Origin: Symbiodinium natans
Taxonomy: Eukaryota > Sar > Dinophyceae > Suessiales > Symbiodiniaceae
Direction of reading: 5' to 3'
Length of the DNA stretch: 39,215 nt
NCBI GenBank assembly: GCA_905221605.1
Contig: CAJNDS010001447.1
Location: 465,001 to 504,215, forward strand
Shown: positions 9,081 through 17,360 of the stretch, piece after piece
Layout: each line of letters starts with the position of its first letter
Position numbering within the stretch: the stretch's first letter is position 1
The notes under the pieces: model-generated
What the model was told of the DNA's origin: nothing
What the model saw: only the letters and a program-made list of their open reading frames with translations
The model's database searches: none
Translations under genes and position numbers: made by a program

Positions 9081-9226
9081 AGGGTTTGGGCTTCGCAGGG
9101 GTTTACGCTTTCGGGCTTTGGGTTGAGCTGATGAGCTACATTCCGGGGAGGTGAGGGTTTGGGCTTCGCAGGGGTTTACGCTTTCGGGCTTTGGGTTGAG
9201 CTGATGAGCTACATTCCGGGGAGGTG
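9081..9226. repeat. Two-copy 73-bp tandem duplication
   Basis: Units 9081-9153 and 9154-9226 look identical by eye, each starting AGGGTTTGGGCTTCGCAGGG and containing GAGCTGATGAGCTACATTCC. The perfect identity implies a recent duplication (or an assembly artefact). It lies between the methyltransferase and the hAT-like gene. Confidence 0.9.
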
Positions 9227-9628
9227 AGTCTGCCTTCACGGAGCCTGGAGCCGCGTGTGTTCCAAACCCGAACAGCATGCACAAACACCAACAGGCACGC
9301 AGAAACGCGTCCGTTCAGCAGATTCACACTCCTTGCCTTGGCCGTCCCACGGCTGCCGCCACACCCTGCCACAAGCGATGCCGATGGGTTCAGGTAACTT
9401 GTTTCGGAGGAAGTTAAACTGTAACTTAGTACGGTCATAGTCACAAGCAAGAATCCCGGGCAACGAGTGGATTCCGCAACACTGTCAATCATGCATTCCT
9501 CTGGCTTCTGTGGCTGCTCACGACATCATATTTTTGGTCCCTGTTTGCACTGCGTTGAATCGTGAGCATCCTGCTCGGTGCAAGTAATTCAGTAATTAGA
9601 GGTGTCAAGCTGGGTCAGATCCTTCAGA
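9227..9628. other. Intergenic stretch downstream of the methyltransferase
   Basis: Probably 3' flank of the minus-strand methyltransferase and 5' flank of the next gene. I see no convincing exon. A canonical AATAAA is not expected in dinoflagellates and none stands out. Confidence 0.4.
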
Positions 9629-11233
9629 TCAAGACTCATAAATGTCACTGAGGCGCCTCTTGGGCTGCTTTGCAGCCACTGCCTTCCCAGGAGTCCTTGC
9701 TCTGATGCTCGCGCTGCTGGCGCTGCTTCTGCGCTCAGGGGTGGAGCTGATGTGCTGAGCTCTGCGCGGCCGCGGTTTCCGCACAGCACACGATGCTGGC
9801 ACCCGGCTGAAAATGTCGCTCAGGCGGCGCTTGATCTTTGGCCTCCCGGCAATGCGCTGCTTCTTCTTCCCCATGGAGCCAGAACTCTCAACCTCCCGCG
9901 TTACCTGCTGCAAGGGTGTCGTTACCTTTGTCTTGCAAGAAAGCCGCCGCAAGACCGGAGGTGCATCCCCCCTGCCTGTGGCTTCCCAGTTCACAAGGCT
10001 TATTGCCAGCATGGTCGCCAGGGCAATGGAGGTGATGTGCATCGAATTTCCGGCCAAGGCATGCAGAGCAGCATCCCCGACACTTGTTGGCATTGTCGTC
10101 ATGCTGAGGGGGAAGCCCATGAGCGCCAAGCATTCGTGGCTGCTGAGAAGGCGACCGCGACCATCCCCAGAAATCATGACAGGCTGCGCTCCTCTTGTCA
10201 AGCAAGGGCACACTCCAGACAGCATTGGTGCACGCCCCAAGGACTGAGAGACATCGAGGATGACCGGATAGTCGTGCTTCTGGAGACCGTGTGTCTTGAT
10301 CTCCACCAGGCTTTGCTGCCGCAGTGTGAGGCCAGGAAGGTGGTTTGCCTTGCGCGAAAGCTCCGTCATGTCAGAAAGATATGGAAGGCCCAATTGTTCG
10401 CGAACCTGCCCATGCTGCTCCACCCATTTCTTCTCAGTTGGAGCCCCCTGCTTGCCCTTGTTCTCCCTCCCGACATCCTCCTTTTTGACCACCTCCCGCA
10501 AGTAGTCCTCCAACTCAGCAGGTGGCAAAGACCCCTGCACTTCAGCACACACGTTCTGAAGCAGCTCCTTCACAAGATTCTGGTCGTCCGTGAGAGCACA
10601 GTCTTTTCGAGTGCACAGAAAGAAAACTCGAGGTCTTCGTATGGGCTCCCGCAGGTTCGCGTGCGGGCAAATCCTGGCGATGGCAACTGCATAGTGATCT
10701 GTGATCCCTTCCTGCGTGAGCATCTTCTTGAATCCCTTTTGGTGTCGGGCACGGACAATTCCCTTTACGTTCTCCAGCACTGCCCAGAATGGCCGGGCGT
10801 GCATCATGGCTCGGAGGCCAGCCCTGAGAACTTCTGTTCTTTTGTCCTGGAATCCTCGTGCACGAACTGAAGCAGCGCTGAAGGGCTGGCAGGGAAAGCC
10901 CAGCCAGTAGCCGTCCAAGCAACATGGCTCCACATGCTCTGGCAAGCGTCGTTCGATGGCATTGTGGAAAAGCAGCGGGCACATCCCTTGCGCACGTATC
11001 CAGCGACGAGCGTTCTCATCGATGTCACTTCCCCACCATTGCCGGAACTGCAATCCCAGGAGCTTCATCCCAAAGAGTGGCGCCTCCAGGCCACTGCAGT
11101 CGGTGGCACATGTAAAGACACGGCCTTCCGGCCACGTGTGTCCTGGCAGCTCGCTCTTCTCCAGCCATGTCTTGCGGGCTCGCAGGACAGCACTCCGGAG
11201 GATGCCAAAACGCCGACGCTGTTGGTCAGACAT
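9629..11233 (-). CDS. C5 cytosine-specific DNA methyltransferase
   Basis: Transfers a methyl group from S-adenosylmethionine to carbon 5 of cytosine. I take the first ATG, giving 534 residues; the frame is open for 17 more codons upstream but without an ATG. Motifs by residue: I, TDCSGLEAP (44-52); II, SDID (69-72); IV, GFPCQPFS (112-119), with catalytic Cys115 at plus 10889-10891; VI, ENVKG (154-158); VIII, RRPRVFFL (199-206); a target-recognition region of about 150 residues; IX-like SSHECLALMGFP (364-375); X, AGNSMHI (394-400). All key residues are present and in order. The tail is basic and carries KRRLSDI twice. There is no accessory chromodomain, BAH or RFD domain before the catalytic part. 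It is intronless, unlike its neighbours. Dinoflagellates are reported to carry such enzymes on retrotransposons; here the visible neighbour is a transposase-like gene. Confidence 0.93.
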   Translation of the reverse strand: MSDQQRRRFGILRSAVLRARKTWLEKSELPGHTWPEGRVFTCATDCSGLEAPLFGMKLLGLQFRQWWGSDIDENARRWIRAQGMCPLLFHNAIERRLPEHVEPCCLDGYWLGFPCQPFSAASVRARGFQDKRTEVLRAGLRAMMHARPFWAVLENVKGIVRARHQKGFKKMLTQEGITDHYAVAIARICPHANLREPIRRPRVFFLCTRKDCALTDDQNLVKELLQNVCAEVQGSLPPAELEDYLREVVKKEDVGRENKGKQGAPTEKKWVEQHGQVREQLGLPYLSDMTELSRKANHLPGLTLRQQSLVEIKTHGLQKHDYPVILDVSQSLGRAPMLSGVCPCLTRGAQPVMISGDGRGRLLSSHECLALMGFPLSMTTMPTSVGDAALHALAGNSMHITSIALATMLAISLVNWEATGRGDAPPVLRRLSCKTKVTTPLQQVTREVESSGSMGKKKQRIAGRPKIKRRLSDIFSRVPASCAVRKPRPRRAQHISSTPERRSSASSASIRARTPGKAVAAKQPKRRLSDIYES

Positions 11234-11284
11234 ATCCACTTCGTTTTCTGCTGCCAGCTCGAGCCGCGCGGTCCTGTCGACCAA

Positions 11285-11841
11285 GCAAGGTAATTTTGCC
11301 CCTGGCCCAGCCGCAAATTACCCCAGGGTCTTGCGCGAGACTGTGGGGTAATCCTGAGAAGACACACGCCCCAGCTAGCTCAGCCACCATGGACACCATT
11401 ACGCATGTAATTGGGCGAAACCCCCTGAGTAAGACTACCCGCCAGAATTGCAAAATACGCCGAGGTAATTTCAGGGAGCGTCCCAGGCTGCCAGCCAGCC
11501 TCTGCGACGGCCGTCGGAAGCGTGGCTCCTGCACGCCACGCCGGGCACAGGTGACCTGAGCAATAACATGTTCAGATGTACACAGAACACGATCACGCAG
11601 AGAGGTAGTGTCGCAGGACTGTCATTTGGCACTCGTTTCAGCAGCTAGAAGCGGCGTGATGCGTGTCGAAAGTAGATCTTCTGGCAAGCGCTACTGTGCT
11701 GTGGCCTCTGGCCAGTTCAAAAAAGAAAGCTTGGGAGGACTGTTCCTCTGGCCAGCTGTCTGACTCCCTGCAACAAGTCTCCATGACAGAGTTGACTCCA
11801 GCTTAGACCCCACAGGCACCCCCTCCCACCGGCATAGGCGC
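11285..11841. other. Intergenic, upstream of the methyltransferase
   Basis: Unique-looking sequence between the methyltransferase start and the stop codon of the next minus-strand gene. A possible acceptor (GGTCGACAG, minus strand, just inside 11284) could serve for trans-splicing of a leader onto the methyltransferase mRNA. No repeat or other gene seen. Confidence 0.35.
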
Positions 11842-11982
11842 TCAGTCTGCCTCTCCTGCACCAGCGCTGTTGCTCAAGTGCTGCAATGCTTCCGAGAGCT
11901 TCTGCTTCTTGGCACGCAGGACGTCCGGGTCCACCTTCCCCTTAATCTCGAAGCGCAGAGTCTTGACGGTTCTCCCCGAAGA
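11842..11982 (-). CDS. Terminal exon of an unrecognised gene
   Basis: A 46-codon exon plus TGA stop, after an acceptor GCGATGTCAG. It reads SSGRTVKTLRFEIKGKVDPD, then VLRAKKQKLSEALQHLSNSA and an acidic end. It joins in phase 0 to the exon at 12993-13115 across a 1010-base intron (donor GTCGGT). The Lys-rich amphipathic C-terminus has ordinary coding character. I do not recognise the protein. Confidence 0.6.
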   Translation of the reverse strand, partial: SSGRTVKTLRFEIKGKVDPDVLRAKKQKLSEALQHLSNSAGAGEAD

Positions 11983-12065
11983 CTGACATCGCTGTGTTGG
12001 TGCAAGCATGAACTCCTGGATTACAAGAACACAGACTCAGAAAAGGACAGGTGAGCGCAACCACA

Positions 12066-12127
12066 CCACAGAGACACAGACACACACACACACACACAGA
12101 CACACAGACACACACACACACACACAG

Positions 12128-12160
<33 letters not shown>

Positions 12161-12211
12161 CACACAGAGACACACACACAAACACACACACACACACAGA
12201 CACACAGACAG

Positions 12212-12242
<31 letters not shown>

Positions 12243-12720
12243 CGCACACACACACACACAAACACACACACAAACACAAACACAAACACAAACACAAACA
12301 CAAACACAAACACCAACACCAACACAAACACAAACACAAACACAAACACAGACACAGACACAGACACGAACACGAACACAAACACAAACACAGACACACA
12401 CACACACACACACGCACACACACGCACACACACACACACACAAACACACACACAAACACACACACACACACACAAACACAAACACAAAAACACAAACACA
12501 AACACAAACACGAACACAAACACAAACACAAACACAAACACAGACACAGACACAAACACGAACACAAACACAAACAGAAACACAGACACAGACACAGACA
12601 CACACGCACACACACACACACAGACACACACACACACACAGACACGAACAAATGCAAACATCTGCACGCAGCCACACACACACACACAAACGTAAACGCA
12701 AACCGAAACACAAACACAAC
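12066..12720. repeat. (CA)n and (CACAAA)n-type microsatellite
   Basis: About 650 bases of CACACA interleaved with blocks of ACACAAAC and ACAGACAC hexamers. It sits inside the intron between the exons at 12993 and 11982. All frames over it are artefacts (Thr-His, Val-Cys repeats). Confidence 0.95.
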
Positions 12721-12762
12721 TAGACACAAGCACAAACACCCACGCGCAATAGAAAAAAAGAT

Positions 12763-12774
12763 AGTCAGAGAGAC

Positions 12775-12815
<41 letters not shown>

Positions 12816-12831
12816 GCGAGAGAGAAAGAGA

Positions 12832-12885
<54 letters not shown>

Positions 12886-12905
12886 AAGGGAGAGAGAGAG
12901 AGAGA
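12763..12905. repeat. (GA)n microsatellite
   Basis: GAGAGA with occasional GACAGA units, in the same intron as the CA tract. Confidence 0.95.
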
Positions 12906-12992
12906 CTCGCACGGACCCTCACACGCTCACATACGCCCACCAGCGAGCGCGAACGCGCGCCGCACGAGTGTGACACAAGCGCGAAAACCGAC

Positions 12993-13115
12993 TTGCGAGC
13001 AAGCTGCGGCCAAAGGGGAGATGTCGCTGTCCACCAACAAGAAATCCGCAGCGTCCGCAGACCGAAACTGAACCTCCTCCAAGGAAAACCTGACTTGCTC
13101 GCAGACTGCACAGGA
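12993..13115 (-). CDS. Partial exon running into the assembly gap
   Basis: Minus-strand frame reading CAVCEQVRFSLEEVQFRSAD, then FLLVDSDISPLAAACSQ up to a GTCGGT donor. Its 5' part is lost in the N gap. It is the upstream neighbour of the terminal exon at 11842-11982 (phase 0). Unrecognised; one Cys pair (C-x2-C) lies near the broken end. Confidence 0.55.
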
Positions 13116-13215
13116 NNNNNNNNNNNNNNNNNNNNNNNNNNNNNNNNNNNNNNNNNNNNNNNNNNNNNNNNNNNNNNNNNNNNNNNNNNNNNNNNNNNNN
13201 NNNNNNNNNNNNNNN
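13116..13215. other. Assembly gap of 100 N
   Basis: Exactly 100 undetermined bases, the conventional filler for a gap of unknown size. Sequence on the two sides may not be adjacent in the genome. Confidence 1.
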
Positions 13216-13460
13216 GCCAATGGCCACGTTCCACATTAAGGTTGGGGGGCATTTTGTGCGAATTGGGTTTGAAAAACCCATTTTGGCGACCAACCTTAAT
13301 GACATTGGTGGCCATTGGCAAAAAAGCCGTGGCCATTGGCAACTTTCCCGTGGCCATTGGCGAATTTGCCAATGGCCACGGCTTTTTTGCCAATGGCCAC
13401 GGCTTTTTTGCCAATGGCCACGGCTTTTTTGCCAATGGCCACGTTCCCCATTAAGGTTTA
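13216..13460. repeat. Palindromic array of a 21-bp CCAAT/TGGCCA unit
   Basis: Three full copies of GCCAATGGCCACGGCTTTTTT (13368-13430) plus a partial fourth are preceded by inverted copies (GCCATTGGC..., 13311-13361). A further foldback at 13216-13320 has arms GCCAATGGCCAC and GGTGGCCATTGGC and inner arms CATTAAGGTTGG and CCAACCTTAATG. The outer 13216 arm recurs at 13431-13458. The array abuts the N gap, so its true length is unknown. Confidence 0.85.
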
Positions 13461-13590
13461 AATTATTATATGATAGAGAGAGTTAAGGGTTTGGGGTTGT
13501 AAGGGTGAACATGATGGCGCCTTCCACGGCTTCAGCCAAGGAATGAAGTGCTGACGGGCCGCCGCCCTGGTCAAGATCTGGGGATGAGGG

Positions 13591-13671
13591 GGTTTAGGGT
13601 TTAGGGTTTAGGGTTTAGGGTTTAGGCAGGGTTTAAGGTTTAGGCTTTAGAGTTTAGGGTTTGGGGTTGAG
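13591..13671. repeat. TTTAGGG tract
   Basis: About five perfect heptamers followed by degenerate ones (TTTAGGC, TTTAAGG, TTTAGAG). Confidence 0.95.
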
Positions 13672-13675
13672 GGCG

Positions 13676-13832
13676 TACTTGGAGGTTCCGTGCACTTATC
13701 AAACAATTATGACAACTGTACTATGACAAACCCCTCTTACAAGCCCCGTAAGTGCCCCAACATAGTTTATGATTGGGTTCTGTTGTAAGTGCAGCGATTC
13801 TTGGGTTGATAAGTACCCTGAACCTCCAAGTA
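13676..13832. repeat. Foldback element with 27-bp arms
   Basis: Left arm 13676-13702 (TACTTGGAGGTTC...ACTTATCAA) and right arm 13806-13832 are inverted copies with about 4 mismatches. The 103-base centre has weaker internal symmetry (CTTACAAG, CTTACAAC). No coding capacity. MITE-like structure; target duplication not clear. Confidence 0.85.
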
Positions 13833-13862
13833 TCTGTTGAGCGGTAGAAGGAGGGACCCCTA

Positions 13863-13910
13863 GGAGGGACCCTTAATCTTATTCCCCTATATAACCCCCT
13901 ATATATACAC
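13863..13910 (+). repeat. Dispersed repeat, partner of 27144-27194
   Basis: GGAGGGAC, CTTATTCCCCTATATAAC and CTATATATAC occur here and, in reverse complement, at 27144-27194, with one 4-5-base length difference. Confidence 0.8.
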
Positions 13911-13996
13911 ACATGTACAAAATATACATGTACATGTACATATACATATACATGTACATGTACATTTACATACATGCATACATACATACATACATG
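13908..13996. repeat. TACA/ACATGT microsatellite
   Basis: Alternating ACATGTAC, ACATATAC and (CATA)n units. Partly self-complementary. Confidence 0.85.
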
Positions 13997-14160
13997 CCTT
14001 AAGAAGTTCCTGTATACCCTAGTAGCCCCCAAACAGGTCCCCCATAAGGGTCCATCGCTTCCCCCCCACCCCCCACCCACCCACCCAGTCCCCCGAATCC
14101 ACCGTAGCTTGGCAGCTCAGTGGTGGTACCCTTCGACCTTTTCCTTGGTTCTGGACTTTC

Positions 14161-14222
14161 TTATACAGTTGCCAACCCCAAAAAAGGGTGCCCTTGTTTT
14201 GAATATGGTTCCTGGGCAACCA
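14161..14222 (-). repeat. Short foldback family A, copy 1 (decayed)
   Basis: On the minus strand it reads GGGCACCCTTTTTTGGGGTT, then GGCAACTGTATAAGAAAGTC and GAACCAAGGAAAAGG. It aligns over about 58 bases with 16724-16780 and more weakly with 30226-30290. The second arm is degraded here. Confidence 0.7.
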
Positions 14223-14263
14223 AGGCAGGTTCCCCGCGTTCCGTCTTCCCATTTTCCGGGCGC

Positions 14264-14347
14264 TGAACCCCAAGCCCCAAGCCCAACACCCTAAGCCGTA
14301 AGCCCAAAGCCTATACCTTAAACCCCAAAGCCTAAAGCCTAAACCTG
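14264..14347. repeat. Degenerate C-strand telomere-like tract
   Basis: CCCCAAGCCC, CCCTAAGCC and CCTAAAGCC units. Confidence 0.8.
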
Positions 14348-14487
14348 CCCACCCATAGACAAGAAGGCATCCTACGCCCCCCTACAAAAGCCCCTCGGAG
14401 GCCGGAAGTTGTCCAACAAGTCCATGTCGTCTCTCACCTTCAAGCTGCCCAGCAGATCGCAGAAGTTCGGGCTCGTCGCCGCTTGGA

Positions 14488-14531
14488 TTTTTTTTTTTTT
14501 TTTTTTTTTGACTGGAGGGGGGGGGGGGGTA
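14488..14531. repeat. T22 followed by a G run
   Basis: A 22-T homopolymer, GACTGGA, then about 14 G. Just upstream, 14405-14486 is open on the plus strand (KLSNKSMSSLTFKLPSRSQK) and may be a coding scrap cut off by the T run. Confidence 0.85.
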
Positions 14532-14662
14532 TCTTTGAGGGACTCTGAAAACCCTAACCCTACACCCCATAGAGTTTTGGCTTTAGGGTTTGGGGTTTGG
14601 GGTTTAGGGTTTAGGTTTTCGGGGGGGTTCAGGGTTTTCGGGTTTAGGGTGTAGGGACACCC

Positions 14663-14720
14663 AAGGTTCCCGAATACTCCCCACTACTCCCTCAGGGTCC
14701 CTAAGCTTTCCTAAAGTTCC
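14663..14720 (-). repeat. 58-bp dispersed repeat, inverted copy
   Basis: In reverse complement it carries GGGAGTAGTGGGGAGTATTC and GGGAACCTT, matching 35711-35773 almost base for base. A shorter match lies at 31523-31560. Confidence 0.85.
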
Positions 14721-14724
14721 CCAG

Positions 14725-14765
14725 TTTAGGGTTTAGGGTTTAGGGTTTAGGGTTTAGGGTTTAGG
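14725..14765. repeat. Perfect TTTAGGG tract, about 6 units
   Basis: Uninterrupted heptamers between the 58-bp dispersed repeat and unique sequence. Confidence 0.97.
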
Positions 14766-14827
14766 AGGTGCTCATCCCCGTGAAACCTAGAATTCTCTGT
14801 TTATATATGGGTACGCCCGTGGGGCGA

Positions 14828-15033
14828 GGCTTTAGGCTTTAGGCTTCAGGCTTCCGGCTTCAGGCTTCAGGCTTCAGGCTTCAGGCTTCAGGCTTCAGGC
14901 TTTAGGCTTTAGGCTTTAGGCTTTAGGCTTTAGGGTCTAGGGTCTAGGGTCTAGGGTCTAGGGCCTAGGGCCTAGGGCCTAGCGTCTAGGCTCAGGGTCT
15001 AGGGTCTAGGGTCTAGGGTTTAGGGTTTAGGGT
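14828..15033. repeat. Blocked variant telomeric heptamers
   Basis: In order: TTTAGGC units, a block of TTCAGGC units, TTTAGGC again, a block of TCTAGGG, three CCTAGGG, TCTAGGG again and finally TTTAGGG. The period stays at 7 throughout while the base change is homogeneous within each block. Confidence 0.9.
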
Positions 15034-15312
15034 TTTGGTCCCTGAAAGAAGTGGTTCCCTAAATCAGAGTCCCTTTTGGGGGTTCCGTTTTTTAGGGGCC
15101 GCACTGTAAACCTCAATGGGCTATGAATAAGAGACTTTCATTCTTGTTCTCAGGGGAGTGTAGAAGTCATTTGAGGTGTACTATACCACCCAACTCCCCC
15201 AGTACAGGAAGGCGGTGGGTAGAGCGTGCCTCCTGCTCTTGCGGGCACGCGGCAAGACTACCCGAACCTCCTAAATTTCAAGCCCTTACCAACCCTCCAA
15301 ACCCAAAACTGA

Positions 15313-15373
15313 ACCCTAAACCCTAAACCCTAAACCCTAAACCCTAAACCCTAAACCCTAAACCCTAAACCCC
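15313..15373. repeat. Perfect CCCTAAA tract, about 8 units
   Basis: C-strand orientation, opposite to the tract 300 bases to the left. Followed by an open plus-strand scrap (SVGIAFFEDRPDDEETGPGP, near 15416-15485). Confidence 0.97.
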
Positions 15374-15515
15374 GAAATTTTCAAAGCGCCCTCACACCCC
15401 AACTCTGAGGCGAACTCGGTGGGCATCGCTTTTTTTGAGGATCGTCCCGACGACGAGGAGACAGGCCCGGGTCCGGATGCGAGAGTCTTTGGGCTTTAGT
15501 TTTTTTTGTTTATGG

Positions 15516-15660
15516 TTTTAGGGTGTTAGGGTTTTAGGGTTTTAGGGTTTTAGGGTTTTAGGGTTTTAGGGTTTTAGGGTTTTAGGGTTTAGGGTTTTAG
15601 GGTTTCAGGGTTTTAGGGTTTTAGGGTTTTAGGGTTTTAGGGTTTTAGGGTTTTAAGGGT
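15516..15660. repeat. TTTTAGGG octamer array, about 17 units
   Basis: The unit is 8 bases (TTTTAGGG), a form known as the telomere repeat of Chlamydomonas, with one 7-base unit and one TTTCAGGG. Confidence 0.92.
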
Positions 15661-16210
15661 TTTTTGAGGGTTTGTAAACCCTCAAACCACCCTAAGACCC
15701 CAAAGTCCTAGAACCCCAAACCCTATTTAGGTTTAGGGTTCCAGGATTTTAGGGTCTTAGGGTGGTGGGGTTTGGGGGTGGGATGGGGGACTGCAGGGTT
15801 GTTGTACAGCTTCTTTTGGGTTTACCCGAAGAGCCCGAATTGCTTCGGGCTGAGGGTTTAGGGTTTGAGGGGTTTCAGGGAGGTTTTAAGGGTTTTGGGA
15901 GGGCTGGGTGTTTTAGGGGTTTAGGGTGAAGAGTTTAATCGGGGGTTTTAGGGGTTTAGGCTTAAGGTTTTCAGGGTTTTGGGGGTTTGGGGTTTTTGTT
16001 GGCGTCCTAGGGTGTTTGAGGGTTTAGTGTGTTTGGCTTCAGGGCGGTTTAGCGTCGTTATATTCCAGAGTACGTAGAGCATGCTCAAGGCGGTTTAAAG
16101 TGAAGTTTTAGGGCCTAAGGGCTTTGGCACTAGGAGTTTAGGTGTTTATGGTTTGGGCTTTGGAGTAGGGGTTTCAGGGGCTTTAAGGAGATTAGGGTTC
16201 AGGGTTTTTG
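15661..16210. repeat. Degenerate G-strand telomere-like region
   Basis: Irregular GGGTTTTAGGG, GGTTTAGG and GGGTTTGGGG units separated by short unique bits. No gene seen. Confidence 0.75.
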
Positions 16211-16214
16211 AGAT

Positions 16215-16720
16215 GTCTAGGTTTAACAGACGTATAGATATCCAAATCCATCACACAGTCTGAACGATCTTCGGTCGGCATGGCAAAATAACACTTCTTG
16301 GGACGCATCCCACCAGGGTTGGTCCTCGCTGTCGGACTGGCAGGGCTCTCATGGCAATGCAGACGCCTGGCGCAGCAATGAGCCAGCTTACGTGCCACCG
16401 CAAGGCTCCTGGGAGCCCAGCAAGCACATTAAGACCGAGATTCGCTGGGCACGCACTGCTCTGACAGCCGAGCACCCTATCTTCGCAACCGCAAAGGCAG
16501 AATTGGCTGCGCGGTTAAGTGCACTGCGTCGCATTGCATGCACGGCAGGCCTCCCTGCGGACGGCCTATGGCAGACACTATCGAAGAAGACGAGCACAAC
16601 AAGCACCTGTGCTCCTTTTGTCATGCCAAAGAGGAGCATGACAAGAACTAGCAGTGCAATATGCCGTGGCATGCAAAGCTTGTCCTCCGAAGATTTTTCG
16701 TGGCGCCTGCAACGCACAGC
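16215..16720 (+). pseudogene. Broken coding fragment, Trp/Ser-rich then Cys/His motif
   Basis: Plus-strand frame open from about 16215, reading WDASHQGWSSLSDWQGSHGN and WEPSKHIKTEIRWARTALTA, then KAELAARLSALRRIACTAGL. At about 16565 the sense shifts by one base into another frame: MADTIEEDEHNKHLCSFCHA, KEEHDKN, an in-frame TAG, then QCNMPWHAKLVLRRFF. The Cys/His cluster resembles a small zinc-binding or gag-like knuckle. So at least one frameshift and one stop break it, and a foldback element starts at 16724. The Trp-rich part and Cys/His knuckle would suit a retroelement polyprotein, but no reverse transcriptase or integrase is attached. Family not recognised. Confidence 0.6.
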
Positions 16721-16723
16721 AAT

Positions 16724-16780
16724 GCACCACTTTTTTGGTTCAAGGCTCCCTTATAAAGTAACCAACCCAAAAAATGGTGC
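16724..16780 (-). repeat. Short foldback family A, copy 2 (57 bp)
   Basis: Arms GCACCACTTTTTTGGTT (16724-16740) and AACCCAAAAAATGGTGC (16764-16780), with a 23-base loop holding CCCTTATAAAGTAACC. Reads through the end of the broken coding fragment. Confidence 0.85.
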
Positions 16781-17267
16781 CCCAAGTACTGAGTAGGGTA
16801 ACCCCACTGTGGAGCCCGTCTAACTTCCTTGGGCACCAAATTGCCGTTTGCACGTGGGGTTTAGGGTTTAGGGCACGAGCTTTTGAACGCGTTTATTGGC
16901 TGGCTCATCTGCATGTGCCAGTGAGTCCGAGATAGTCCGAGATGCCATCCAACCTTTTGCACATCTTAGTAACCCAGTAACCATATCACACACATGGAGG
17001 ATTGGTATGGAAGACCTGTTCAAGTGAAATGGGCATTGCCGAGAATCCTATCGTAAGGATTATAGTATGTGGGGTATAGTAGGGATACCTCCTGCCCATG
17101 TAGCCCAATATAACCTGACCCTAAACCCGAAACCCTTAAAGCCCGGAACCCTAAACCCTAAAACCCAAACCCGATCGAAACCCTAAACCTACACCCGAAA
17201 CCTACGCCTCCAAGGTTAGAACCTTGGGCCCTTAGTATGGTCGGTCCCTTACCCTGGCTTAAATACA

Positions 17268-17348
17268 GGGATCCGAAGTATGGGCCCTTGTTAGTTATGA
17301 GGTTTGTATAACAAGAGACCCAAATTAAGGGCCTGTGCTTCGGATCCC
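17268..17348. repeat. Foldback element with GGGATCCGAAG ends
   Basis: Left arm GGGATCCGAAGTATGGGCCC (17268-17287) pairs with the end GGGCCTGTGCTTCGGATCCC (17329-17348). An inner pair CTTGTTA and TAACAAG extends the hairpin. GAAGTATGGGCCCT recurs at 24599-24612. Confidence 0.85.
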
Positions 17349-17360
17349 CTACACCCCAGC

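Noticed and set aside
9602-10870. 422-codon plus-strand frame opposite the methyltransferase
   Set aside because: It lies antisense to a gene with all C5 methyltransferase motifs; its translation has no recognisable domain and is Leu/Arg/Pro biased as expected for a shadow frame.
11234-11284. Methyltransferase start 17 codons upstream
   Set aside because: The upstream opening codon is TTG, not ATG; the first ATG at 11233 is well placed before motif I.
12008-12973. Open frames of 230-320 codons rich in Thr-His, Val-Cys or Phe-Val
   Set aside because: Pure products of CA and GA microsatellites inside an intron.
15180-15260. tRNA-like sequence (GGTAGAGC, TTCAAGCC)
   Set aside because: No cloverleaf could be drawn; stems do not pair.
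15516-15660. CRISPR-like array
   Set aside because: Repeat unit is 8 bases with no spacers; telomere-type satellite in a eukaryote.
16724-16745. Possible relic of the dinoflagellate spliced leader (TTTTTTGGTTCAAG)
   Set aside because: It resembles the leader's TTTTGGCTCAAG end only loosely and is explained as the arm of the family A hairpin.
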